A program made the translations under genes and the position numbers. DNA of 64,000 nucleotides, taken from assembly GCF_046098205.1 (NCBI RefSeq), contig NZ_JBJURJ010000002.1:1-64000 (forward strand). The letters are read 5' to 3'. The notes beneath the pieces were generated by a model, which made no database searches, was not told the DNA's origin, and saw only the letters and a list, made by a program, of their open reading frames with translations. This document shows positions 51,475-58,730 of this stretch, one piece after another. Within the stretch, counting starts at the first letter, position 1, and the number at the start of each line of letters is the position of its first letter. This DNA comes from Paenibacillus_AR mesotrionivorans (GTDB lineage Bacteria; Bacillota; Bacilli; Paenibacillales; NBRC-103111).

Positions 51475-51839
51475 TCCCCCAGCGGCTCCATTTCAACGTC
51501 AAATTGCTGCTCGCACTTCGGGCACACGGCCTGGACCGCATTCACGCCGTTCTGGTTGATCCGGTTGTACATTTCCTGCAAATATGCAAAATCGGAGGTA
51601 TACAGCTCCTCGATGACCCTGGGGGTAATCATCTTGAGCCCGCCCAGGCTGACCACCACCCGGGAGAGCAGAATCACCGTCAGATAGGCGGGGTTCTGCT
51701 GAACCCGGGAATCCCGGAGAGGCATAATCTCATCGGCTGCAGTAGCCAACCGCATGGTGCCTTGCTTGTGAAGCGTGCCCGTTTCATCCACATAACCCTT
51801 GGGCAGGGTAAAGCTGAATTCCGTTTGCAAAATATCCAT
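51471..51839 (-). CDS. Tail-assembly-chaperone-like protein with CxxC motif
   Basis: Conserved component between the two tube genes (122 aa). ATG 51839 with GAGG seven bases upstream is chosen over a longer frame to 51896. The start MDILQTEFSFTLPKGYVDE and the blocks GTMRLATAADEIMPLRDSR and NPAYLTVILLSRVVVSLG resemble phage tail assembly chaperones. The C-terminus has a possible zinc pair VCPKCEQQFDVEM. In phages the gene next to the tube often encodes a chaperone with a -1 frameshifted extension, which matters for the next ORF: here the stop follows the run CTGGGGGAATAG. Role is inferred. Confidence 0.7.
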   Translation of the reverse strand: MDILQTEFSFTLPKGYVDETGTLHKQGTMRLATAADEIMPLRDSRVQQNPAYLTVILLSRVVVSLGGLKMITPRVIEELYTSDFAYLQEMYNRINQNGVNAVQAVCPKCEQQFDVEMEPLGE

Positions 51840-51899
51840 ATCCGCACCTCGCTCATACTCGCTTTTCATCGCTGGATCATACCCGCCATGCCGCAAACA

Positions 51900-51969
51900 A
51901 CATCAAATTGAATGCGATAAACATACCCTTGTCTCATGTGCGGCGTATTTTATCCATTCAATTTGATGT
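51900..51969 (-). promoter_or_regulatory. 15-bp perfect inverted repeat between tube 1 and the chaperone-like gene
   Basis: ACATCAAATTGAATG (51900-51914) and CATTCAATTTGATGT (51955-51969) are perfectly complementary with a 40-bp loop. There is no T-run, so it is more likely an RNA-processing or stability hairpin, separating highly expressed sheath and tube genes from the rest of the operon. Confidence 0.6.
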
Positions 51970-51989
51970 TTGCTTGATGCTATGGAATG

Positions 51990-52433
51990 TTACTTCACCC
52001 GACGGACGCCTTCATGCACCAGCTCCATGGATTCCACGGAAACCTCATTGCCCTTGGCGCTAAGTGCGCTGACATCATATTTGATAGGCCAGGCTTCGAG
52101 AATGTCCCATTGGGCCTTGTCATTGCCTTCCTCATCCACCAGGATAATGGACAGACTCTTCCGGTTCTTAAGCGCACCCTTGTCCTCAATGGACTTGCGC
52201 CAATTGTACAGCTCCAGGGAATCGGTCAAGCCCTTCTTCAGGGTGATGTTGCCGAATTTGGTGAGGCCGGACAGCTTGCGGGAATGGGGAGCGTCAACAC
52301 CCTCCCGGTAGTCAACTGCTTCTGTAGAGGTATCGGGAATGGTGGCATCCGCGAATGCGGCGGTTTGAATGCCGTCGATCACGACTCTGAAGCGGTAATT
52401 GCGGTAAGGATCCAATCTTTTGCCTGTTGCCAT
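51990..52433 (-). CDS. Tube protein 1 (T4 gp19-like, Afp1-like), major inner-tube subunit
   Basis: Polymerises into the hexameric-ring inner tube (147 aa). Markers: YRNYRFRVVIDGIQTAAFADA, SRKLSGLTKFGNITLKKGLTD, LYNWRKSIEDKGALKNRKSL (approximately in this order), IILVDEEGNDKAQWDILEAW and the C-terminal VSVESMELVHEGVRR. It lies 23 bp after the sheath gene with GAGGAG before the ATG, as expected for a protein made in amounts equal to sheath. Confidence 0.95.
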   Translation of the reverse strand: MATGKRLDPYRNYRFRVVIDGIQTAAFADATIPDTSTEAVDYREGVDAPHSRKLSGLTKFGNITLKKGLTDSLELYNWRKSIEDKGALKNRKSLSIILVDEEGNDKAQWDILEAWPIKYDVSALSAKGNEVSVESMELVHEGVRRVK

Positions 52434-52456
52434 AGGATAGTTCTCCTCTCACTTCA

Positions 52457-53992
52457 TTATTTGGACAGTGTTTTCTGGCTGACCCGGATCACGACGAACT
52501 CGGCAGGCTTCACCGGTGCTACTCCCACTTCAATGATCAATTGTCCTGCATCGCGGATGGCCGGAGGGTTGTTCTCCTCATCCACCTTCACGAAGAAGGC
52601 CTCCTCCTGGGTAGAGCCGTACAAAGCGCCGTCTCTCCAAACCCGGGTCAGGAATGCGGTCAGGTTGCGCTTGACCTTGCCCCAGAGGCTCGGATCGTTG
52701 GGCTCGAATACCACCCATTGGCTGCCTTCATCCAGGGATTCCTCGATGTACATCATGAGGCGCCGCACGTTGACATAGCTCCATTCGGAATCGGAGGACA
52801 GGGTTCTGGCTCCCCATACGCAGATGCCCTCCGGCAAGGAACGGATGACATTAATTCCGTGGGGATTCAGGAGCTCCTGCTCCGCCTTGGTCACAATCTT
52901 CTCGATGCCCACCACCGAATCCAGATAGCCGTCCGTTGTGCCGGCAGGCGCCTTGTGAACTCCGCGTACGGAATCGACGTAAGCGTAGGTTCCGGCGACG
53001 CCGCCGGAGGGAGGCACCAGCTTCTGCTTGCCGGTCAGCGGATCATTGATATACACCCATGGATAATACAGGGCGCCGTAAGAGGTATTGAAGGAGTTGC
53101 CCGCATAGCTGCCGGCTCCTTCCTTGAAGTCCTTTACCTCGGAGGGCGTTAAGCCGTGGGGCGGGTCCACCAGGAAGATGCAGTCTTTTCTTTGTTTGCA
53201 GTAGTTCAGCATATCCAGGATAGTGCCACGGCTGTATGCCATATCCGCAAGATCAGGTGCCGCCACAATATTGATGCCGTCGATGGTATCAAAGGCGTGA
53301 ATACCGTCTCTGGTGGCAGCATCGCCAAGGAAATCCACCGGATTCATGCCGTTGACGCCGCCGCTGAGGGAAAGGGCGCTTTCGTTGAAGGCAGGTGTTT
53401 TTTCCATATTTTCCAGAATGGTCAGATCCACCAGAGGTGTAACCTTGACAAAGGCGGACACCTCATTGATCTTCTCCTCGAAGTTGATCAGCAGGAGATT
53501 ATCGAATACCTCCACAATTTTGCCGTCCTCATCCCCGGCATATTCATCATCAAACTCGCTGTCCAGAAGATATTGGACCACCATCTTGAAGCCGAATTGC
53601 TGCTTGTTGGAGGAGGCGCTGAGCTTCACGGAGATCCGGTTGCCCCATTCCCCTTCGGAACGGGCGGAAACCTTGAACAGGTCGAAGCTGTCCGTATCCT
53701 TGATGACCAGTGCGGCCGGCTTAATATCCTTGGGCGCCGCTCTCACCACATAGCAGCTTGTGCCGCCTTCGGAGAAAAAATTATACACGGCATAAGCCAG
53801 ATATCCGTTCGGGATAAATTGGCCGAATTCATTGATGAACTGGCTCCAGTTGGTCACCAGAACAGCCTTGCCGATGGTGCCCTTCTCCGCAATTCCGACG
53901 AATGCGCCTACCGATGTTCCCACACCGGCGATGGGCTTAATTCCACTGGATACTTCTTCCACATATACTCCCGGCGATAAATAGTTAGGCAT
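52457..53992 (-). CDS. Contractile tail sheath protein
   Basis: Forms the outer sheath that contracts and drives the tube (511 aa). The N-terminus is diagnostic: MPNYLSPGVYVEEVSSGIKP with GVGTSVGAFVGIAEKG, followed by FFSEGGTSCYVVRA. The C-terminal domain has ICVWGARTLSSDSEWSYVNV, RRLMMYIEESLDEGSQWVVF and the final handshake strands (VGVAPVKPAEFVVIRVSQ). Only one sheath gene is present, unlike Afp/PVC with two or three. ATG 53992 has AGGAGG seven bases upstream. Confidence 0.96.
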   Translation of the reverse strand: MPNYLSPGVYVEEVSSGIKPIAGVGTSVGAFVGIAEKGTIGKAVLVTNWSQFINEFGQFIPNGYLAYAVYNFFSEGGTSCYVVRAAPKDIKPAALVIKDTDSFDLFKVSARSEGEWGNRISVKLSASSNKQQFGFKMVVQYLLDSEFDDEYAGDEDGKIVEVFDNLLLINFEEKINEVSAFVKVTPLVDLTILENMEKTPAFNESALSLSGGVNGMNPVDFLGDAATRDGIHAFDTIDGINIVAAPDLADMAYSRGTILDMLNYCKQRKDCIFLVDPPHGLTPSEVKDFKEGAGSYAGNSFNTSYGALYYPWVYINDPLTGKQKLVPPSGGVAGTYAYVDSVRGVHKAPAGTTDGYLDSVVGIEKIVTKAEQELLNPHGINVIRSLPEGICVWGARTLSSDSEWSYVNVRRLMMYIEESLDEGSQWVVFEPNDPSLWGKVKRNLTAFLTRVWRDGALYGSTQEEAFFVKVDEENNPPAIRDAGQLIIEVGVAPVKPAEFVVIRVSQKTLSK

Positions 53993-53993
53993 C

Positions 53994-54095
53994 TCATATC
54001 CTCCTTGAAATAGCTGATTTTGTTGTCCCCCTCAAGCTTCCGGGGCGGTAATGCTGGACCAGGATGCTGCTTGGCATAAACAGAATATTTTGCAT
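53994..54095 (-). CDS. Possible 33-aa leader peptide directly before the sheath gene
   Basis: ATG 54095 has GGGAG six bases upstream. The frame encodes MQNILFMPSSILVQHYRPGS and 13 further residues, ending in a TGA (53996-53994) next to the sheath ribosome site. Its translation would couple to sheath synthesis. No similarity is recognised; it may be spurious. Confidence 0.3.
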   Translation of the reverse strand: MQNILFMPSSILVQHYRPGSLRGTTKSAISRRI

Positions 54096-54153
54096 GAATC
54101 ACTCCCTTCAAAAAAAAGGATGGCGGGGACCAGGGCGGGTTTGAAGACAGGCC

Positions 54154-54726
54154 CTAGATCGGACGGACTCCCAGCTCTCTGGCCAGAACCTTCGGGATGG
54201 TTATGGTCCTCTCGGCAGGCAGTCTCACCGGAGACACCAGATAGGACAGGCTTACCTTGGCCGGCTTTCCCGGGAAAACCTCCCACAGCTGCTTAATATC
54301 CTGAATGGTCAGGTTATTATAGGAAATGCGGATTTTGTCATTGCCGCACGCCGTCAGATTGCCCGCCAGGTCACTGCCGGATAACACCGGATGCTCATGA
54401 AACAGCTGGAAAATCCTTCCCAGGATCAGCTGCTCCGTCTCCCTGTCCTTGGCGTAGGGGGTCAAGAGGTAATACAGGTCCAGATAGGCCGGAGGGTAGC
54501 GGAATTCATCCGTTCCGCCAATCTCCTCCCGCTCGCTGTTGCGCATGCTGGGACTGTGACTCATGTAATACAGGCACATGGAGAGCCGCATGGTTGAGCT
54601 GTCAATATCGCTGGGGGAGCCGAAGCTGATATAGCTGTCGTCATTCAGCTCCGGAACATGGGCCTTCAAAAGCGCCTTCATGCTGTTGCTTACATCTCTT
54701 ATTACCGTACCGGTATCTACAGCCAC
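54154..54726 (-). CDS. DUF4255 (Pvc16 N-terminal-like) tail terminator/cap protein
   Basis: Predicted to cap the distal end of tube and sheath (190 aa). The family pattern is clear: VIRDVSNSMKALLKAHVPEL at the start, ISFGSPSDIDSSTMRLSMCLYYMSHSPSMRN in the middle (in parts), YPPAYLDLYYLLTPYAKDRE, then LGRIFQLFHEHPVLSG. It is encoded 2 bp after the AAA+ ATPase, the usual order in Afp-type loci, where cap and ATPase cooperate at the end of assembly. Confidence 0.9.
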   Translation of the reverse strand: MAVDTGTVIRDVSNSMKALLKAHVPELNDDSYISFGSPSDIDSSTMRLSMCLYYMSHSPSMRNSEREEIGGTDEFRYPPAYLDLYYLLTPYAKDRETEQLILGRIFQLFHEHPVLSGSDLAGNLTACGNDKIRISYNNLTIQDIKQLWEVFPGKPAKVSLSYLVSPVRLPAERTITIPKVLARELGVRPI

Positions 54727-54728
54727 GG

Positions 54729-57017
54729 TTACACCTCCATTAGCTTGTCGTAAGGGTCATAATCCGTCTTCAAAAAGGTTTTGCCCTGCTTGATATATTC
54801 CCGCTTGGCCGCCAGCATGATATGCCTCATCCCGATGGGGGAGCCTTCATGAGCTGCGAAGAAGGCGGCATTCAGCGCTATATTTTTGATGCTGCCCCCT
54901 GCCAGATTCAGCTTGTCCGCCATAAAGGCATAATCCAGATTGGCGTCCAATGGCGCATCCTTGGGAAACATCCCCCGCCAGATGGCCTCCCGCTGCGGCT
55001 TTTCCGGGAACGGAAACTCGACTCGGGCATGCAATCTCCGGAGGAACGCCTCGTCCAGATTCTGGCTCAGATTCGTAGCCAGAATCACAATGCCGGTATA
55101 TTCCTCCATCTTCTGCAGCAGGTAGCTGGTTTCCACGTTGGCATACCGGTCATGGGCATCCTTTACCTCCGTGCGTTTGCCGAACAGGGCATCCGCCTCA
55201 TCAAAGAACAGAATGGCGTTGGAGGTTTCCGCCTCCTTGAAGATCCGGGACAGATTCTTCTCCGTTTCCCCGATGTACTTGCTGACAATCTGGGAAACAT
55301 CGATCTTGTACAGCTCCAGACTCAGCTCACCGGCTATAACCTCTGCCGCCATGGTTTTCCCGACACCCGGCGGCCCGGCAAACATCACATTCATGCCCTT
55401 CCCCAACGACAGCCGCTTATCGAAGCCCCACCTGCCATATACCAGGGCGCGGTGCTTCATCTGCCGGCATATCTCCCGGAGCTGGTCTGTCTGATCAGTG
55501 GGAAGCACCAGCATGTCCCAGCTGTAGAAGGGCTTCACCTTGGTGGCCAGAGCTTGAAGGCTCCTGCCGGACTGGAGATAGCAGGACTCATAAAGCTCCT
55601 TTTCTCCGATGGGGGCAGGTGATCCGTCCAGGCTCTCTGCGGCGCCGCTTCCCTTCCACACCGCCAGATTTTCCCCGTTCCGCAATGCGGCGCGGATCTG
55701 CCCCGGTGTAAACCGGAACTTGTCCGTAAACTCCGTCAGGTCGATCTGGGGAAGAAGCGTATAATCCCGGCTGTAATGCTCCCACATGGTCAGGCGGTGT
55801 TGTTCATTGGGAGGCGTGAGGTCAATCTGGATGAAATTCATCTCCCGGTCGGGCAGCTGCTGGCTCCAGGAGGATTCCCCCACAATAAAAGCCAGCGGTG
55901 CACAGGAGCACAGCATCTCCAGCAGCGGCTTGATTCTTCGCCTGCTGCGATCACCTTCACCTTCGGCTGTCAGGGAATCAAAACCAACCAAGCATAATAC
56001 AGTATCATCCAGAAGAGTATGCCGCCCAAGCAGGCCGAGCAGCTGGGTGTAATCGCCATCTAAGATCGGCAGGCTGTCCGTATTCACCATAAGGAGGGGA
56101 CGCTCCAGGCTGATGCAGGCCGCCTTTATAGCATTTACGGCCTCCGCTCCGTCCGGGCCGCAGCAGTAAAACAGATGATGCGGGATGGTTTCCTTGGTGC
56201 TGTAATAGCGGACAAACCGGACGATGTCCTCTGCTGTACCGGCGAGTAAGGATGCGGCTGCAGGCTGAGGCTCCAGATGAGGGAAGCATAGTTCGGCAGC
56301 CTCTAGCAACCGTTCATCCAGCATCTGAAATCCGAGCAGATGATTGACCGTCCAGTTCTCCAGCTTCAACGGCTTGGCCAGGAGGGGAATCCGGCTGTCC
56401 TTCCACTCCCCTGCTGTATCCATCAGAACCCGCATCAGGGGAGAGGCTTTATCAAAAATCAGCCGCGCCGCCGCCCGTTCCTCCTCTGTTGACGTGAACA
56501 GCCGGAGCAGAATATCCACCGTTGGACTCCTGGAGGTGAGGTCATCCTGAAGATAGGCATACATGGCCTCGAACCTGCGGTCCAGCTCGGGAGCCAAACA
56601 AGCGATGAGGATGTCTTCCTCCAGCGGCTTCAGCTTCAGCTGCTGCGAGAGCCGGGGAAGGGGCAGCTTGATTCCCGATTGATGGCTTGCCTCCACTTTT
56701 TGCGCGATGCGCCTGGTGAGTCTGGCAAGCTCTTGGGAGAAATGACCGGCGTCCGTCTCCGGGGAAACTTCTGCCTCTCCCTCCGGGAAAGTCGGCAGAT
56801 GTCCCTCAAGGAACGGCAGTGCCGGCAGCCCGTTTCCGGGAAAGGTTTTGTCCTCCAGCACCAGCTGAAGCCTTAGTCGAAGCTCCAGCCGCTCCAGCTC
56901 ATCCGTCAGATGCTCCAGACTGGAGCGGTAACCCTCCACGGTTTCTGCCGCGGCAGGCACATTGCCCCCAACGAGGCTAAGCCTCGCGTTTCTTGCTGCT
57001 TTATCGTTTTTTTTCAT
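54729..57017 (-). CDS. AAA+ ATPase of the injection system (Afp15/Pvc15-like)
   Basis: ATPase required for assembly or maturation in Afp-type systems. N-terminal and central parts hold a winged-helix-like segment and a degenerate nucleotide domain (about residues 150-500). The C-terminal AAA+ module has Walker A GPPGVGKT (548-555), Walker B AILFFDEADALFG (about 601-613), sensor 1 VILATNLSQNLD and arginine-finger region FLRRLHARVEFPFP. ATG 57017 (762 aa) starts a typical Lys-rich helix. The frame is open to 57308, but the additional stretch is Pro-rich, poor in codon bias and overlaps a palindrome, so it is rejected; the ribosome site at 57017 (AAGGAAAGACGG) is modest. Confidence 0.9.
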   Translation of the reverse strand: MKKNDKAARNARLSLVGGNVPAAAETVEGYRSSLEHLTDELERLELRLRLQLVLEDKTFPGNGLPALPFLEGHLPTFPEGEAEVSPETDAGHFSQELARLTRRIAQKVEASHQSGIKLPLPRLSQQLKLKPLEEDILIACLAPELDRRFEAMYAYLQDDLTSRSPTVDILLRLFTSTEEERAAARLIFDKASPLMRVLMDTAGEWKDSRIPLLAKPLKLENWTVNHLLGFQMLDERLLEAAELCFPHLEPQPAAASLLAGTAEDIVRFVRYYSTKETIPHHLFYCCGPDGAEAVNAIKAACISLERPLLMVNTDSLPILDGDYTQLLGLLGRHTLLDDTVLCLVGFDSLTAEGEGDRSRRRIKPLLEMLCSCAPLAFIVGESSWSQQLPDREMNFIQIDLTPPNEQHRLTMWEHYSRDYTLLPQIDLTEFTDKFRFTPGQIRAALRNGENLAVWKGSGAAESLDGSPAPIGEKELYESCYLQSGRSLQALATKVKPFYSWDMLVLPTDQTDQLREICRQMKHRALVYGRWGFDKRLSLGKGMNVMFAGPPGVGKTMAAEVIAGELSLELYKIDVSQIVSKYIGETEKNLSRIFKEAETSNAILFFDEADALFGKRTEVKDAHDRYANVETSYLLQKMEEYTGIVILATNLSQNLDEAFLRRLHARVEFPFPEKPQREAIWRGMFPKDAPLDANLDYAFMADKLNLAGGSIKNIALNAAFFAAHEGSPIGMRHIMLAAKREYIKQGKTFLKTDYDPYDKLMEV

Positions 57018-57226
57018 GGCATCCGTCTTTCCTTGCCCTTCGTTTTTTCCTTCATCTATAAGTAAATGCTGGGGGGAGATGTACAACTGGGGGATGGGGA
57101 ATGTTTGGGGGGAGGGGTTAGGGATGTAATTAGACATCGTAGTACAAGAAGAAGAAACTACGTACTGGTTTGGTTGATTGGCCATGGGACTTACGCAGAA
57201 TGTAAAAGAGGCTGTCCGAAAAGCCC

Positions 57227-57306
57227 GTCCAAGTGAATACCGATTCAGCAGGAGCCACCAGGAGGGAGCTTCGGAATCGGTATGGATTCCATGTGACGGA
57301 TTGGAC
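57227..57306. repeat. Palindrome upstream of the AAA+ gene
   Basis: GTCCAA...ATACCGATTC (57237-57246) and GAATCGGTAT (57274-57283)...TTGGAC form nested inverted repeats. Preceding sequence GGCTGTCCGAAAAG resembles ends of some insertion sequences. Could be an IS remnant or a regulatory hairpin in the leader of the AAA+ to fibre operon. No clear promoter was found in 57018-57394. Confidence 0.45.
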
Positions 57307-57395
57307 AACCTTTGTTTGGCGTCAGAATTGATGTTCGAGCGCGTACGGACGGTATTGTGGGAGGTACTTTGAGCAAAATTGTGGGCGCATTGATG

Positions 57396-57578
57396 TAACG
57401 GAACTTAGCGGCTCTTAGCCGGAAAAATACGGCCCGTTTAGAATGTAACGGAACTCAGCCGCTCTTACAGCTCCATTTGTCTGCTTTTCTCCCACTCCTA
57501 TGCCTCTAAGAGTCGGAGAGTTCCGTTAGAAAACTGCAGAGGGTAATTTTGCCGTTTAAGCGTCGCTGAGTTCCGTTA
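57396..57578. repeat. 183-bp composite palindromic intergenic element, copy 4 (right of structural CIS genes)
   Basis: Forward TAACGG half-sites start at 57396 and 57446; inverted CCGTTA half-sites end at 57528 and 57578. It aligns without gaps with copy 3 (31444-31626) in the same orientation. It lies between the stop of the orphan gene and the start of the AAA+ gene. Confidence 0.85.
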
Positions 57579-57583
57579 AACCT

Positions 57584-57964
57584 TCATTTGTTCCATACAA
57601 TAAGGAAAAAGCTTCCTGTTTTGACATGATGCAGAATCACTGGATCGGCGTGAGGGAGATGTTGGACAAATGCGTTGAATACAGGGATGAGGCTGTCGAC
57701 AAAACGTGTTTGAAGCTTCCAAGACAGACTTTTCCGGACGACTTCAAATGAAGTACGTTCAAAATCCTCAAGTTTCACAGAACCGTCTCGATTATCCACT
57801 ACAACAATAAGTCCGTTGCCCTCAATTCCTAAGTGAATCCACTTCTTCGTCGAATGGTGTTTACTGACCTCAGTTACCAGATTGCTTGTTTCGATCATCT
57901 CTGACTTCGGCTTGGACTTGTCCGCAGTCTCTTCCGTGATATCTGGGCTTTTTCCTGCCAGCAT
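57584..57964 (-). CDS. Hypothetical protein (126 aa) between immunity-like and AAA+ genes
   Basis: No recognised family. ATG 57964 has AAGGGCG about eight bases upstream. The first ~35 residues are polar and probably unstructured (MLAGKSPDITEETADKSKPK); the rest is a compact alpha/beta pattern with KKWIHLGIEGNGLIVVVDNRD, in which hydrophobic strands alternate, and PVILHHVKTGSFFLIVWNK at the end. No signal peptide or membrane segment. Located in the variable part of the locus just after the toxin and SUKH-like genes; it might be another immunity protein or a leftover cargo gene. The adjoining 57965-58145 gap shows nothing definite. Confidence 0.5.
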   Translation of the reverse strand: MLAGKSPDITEETADKSKPKSEMIETSNLVTEVSKHHSTKKWIHLGIEGNGLIVVVDNRDGSVKLEDFERTSFEVVRKSLSWKLQTRFVDSLIPVFNAFVQHLPHADPVILHHVKTGSFFLIVWNK

Positions 57965-58145
57965 AATATTCGCCCTTCATGGTTTTCCACAGCAGTTCGC
58001 TTCTCTTAGCACAAGCCCTACTTTTAACCTTTAACACAAAAAGGGCGCCCAGTAGTCAGTTTTCACTGGCCCTCCAGACAGCCCCATCTTATCTTGTATA
58101 GAAAAGTCTGCAAATATTATTTCTAAAATCACTTTAGGATAAACA

Positions 58146-58718
58146 CTAGTCAACCCAGTAGCTAACTCCTTTATTTATCTCAGAGCCAATGGAACGTTGT
58201 TTTTCGTAATCATAATCGAGATAACCGTCGTGATCTAAAAAGTACACTCCACTTCTATAAAATTCAATAATTGTTTCAAAAAACTTTTGTGGAGAGCGAC
58301 TATATTCAATTGGTTCGCCACTATCATTTGTTAGTACACAAATTGATTCCTCTCCTACAGCATTCTTAATGATGCAATAAAAATCACTAGAGTAATTAGT
58401 TAAAAAAGGAATAATATTATCTGATTCGTTTAGATAATCCTCAACTAGTATGTTTTTCACATTTTCTTTTTCCTTAGTGATTTCTGTTATATGGATTAAT
58501 CGATATCCTGGTATAAAATCCATTAGCTCCTGTTGATTAATGTCTCTTCTCGTTCCAGAAACATGGTTATAAATTGATTTGAAAAATAATGGAATTTCAT
58601 TTCCGGATCGTCCAAATGTTTCTTCCCAATTTTCTGCTCTCGTGCCTAAGGATTCTGAGTAGTTGGGTCTTAGTTTAGAAGATAAACTCAAACATTCCCT
58701 AAATAAACTTTCCAACAT
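58146..58718 (-). CDS. SMI1/KNR4 (SUKH) family-like protein, probable immunity protein
   Basis: Probably neutralises the nuclease domain encoded directly upstream. The 190-aa product has the SUKH-like core IPLFFKSIYNHVSGTRRDIN, ELMDFIPGYRLIHITEI and C-terminal features of that fold (FFETIIEFYRSGVYFLDHDG). It is acidic, soluble and has no signal peptide, as expected for a cytoplasmic inhibitor of a basic nuclease. It starts 12 bp after the toxin gene stop. The gene is much richer in A and T than the surrounding structural genes, as is the 3' end of the toxin gene, which suggests both came as one exchangeable module. Family assignment is moderate. Confidence 0.6.
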   Translation of the reverse strand: MLESLFRECLSLSSKLRPNYSESLGTRAENWEETFGRSGNEIPLFFKSIYNHVSGTRRDINQQELMDFIPGYRLIHITEITKEKENVKNILVEDYLNESDNIIPFLTNYSSDFYCIIKNAVGEESICVLTNDSGEPIEYSRSPQKFFETIIEFYRSGVYFLDHDGYLDYDYEKQRSIGSEINKGVSYWVD

Positions 58719-58730
58719 AGCATCACCTCA

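Noticed and set aside
53908..54111. 67-codon minus frame across the sheath start
   Set aside because: It overlaps the sheath N-terminus in another frame and has no ribosome site or conserved features.
57018..57308. N-terminal extension of the AAA+ protein
   Set aside because: The added 97 residues are Pro/Ser-rich without similarity, cover a palindrome, and lack a ribosome site; ATG 57017 begins normal protein sequence.
57178..57372. Short plus-strand ORF right of the AAA+ gene
   Set aside because: It lies across inverted repeats with IS-end-like sequence and has no support as a gene.
1663..57578. CRISPR-like interpretation of the regularly spaced repeats
   Set aside because: There are only two direct and two inverted half-sites per element, no arrays of identical repeats with unique spacers, and no cas genes.
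57965..58145. Possible terminator around AAAAAGGGCGCCCAGT
   Set aside because: GGGCGCCC is self-complementary but there is no stable longer stem followed by T on either strand.
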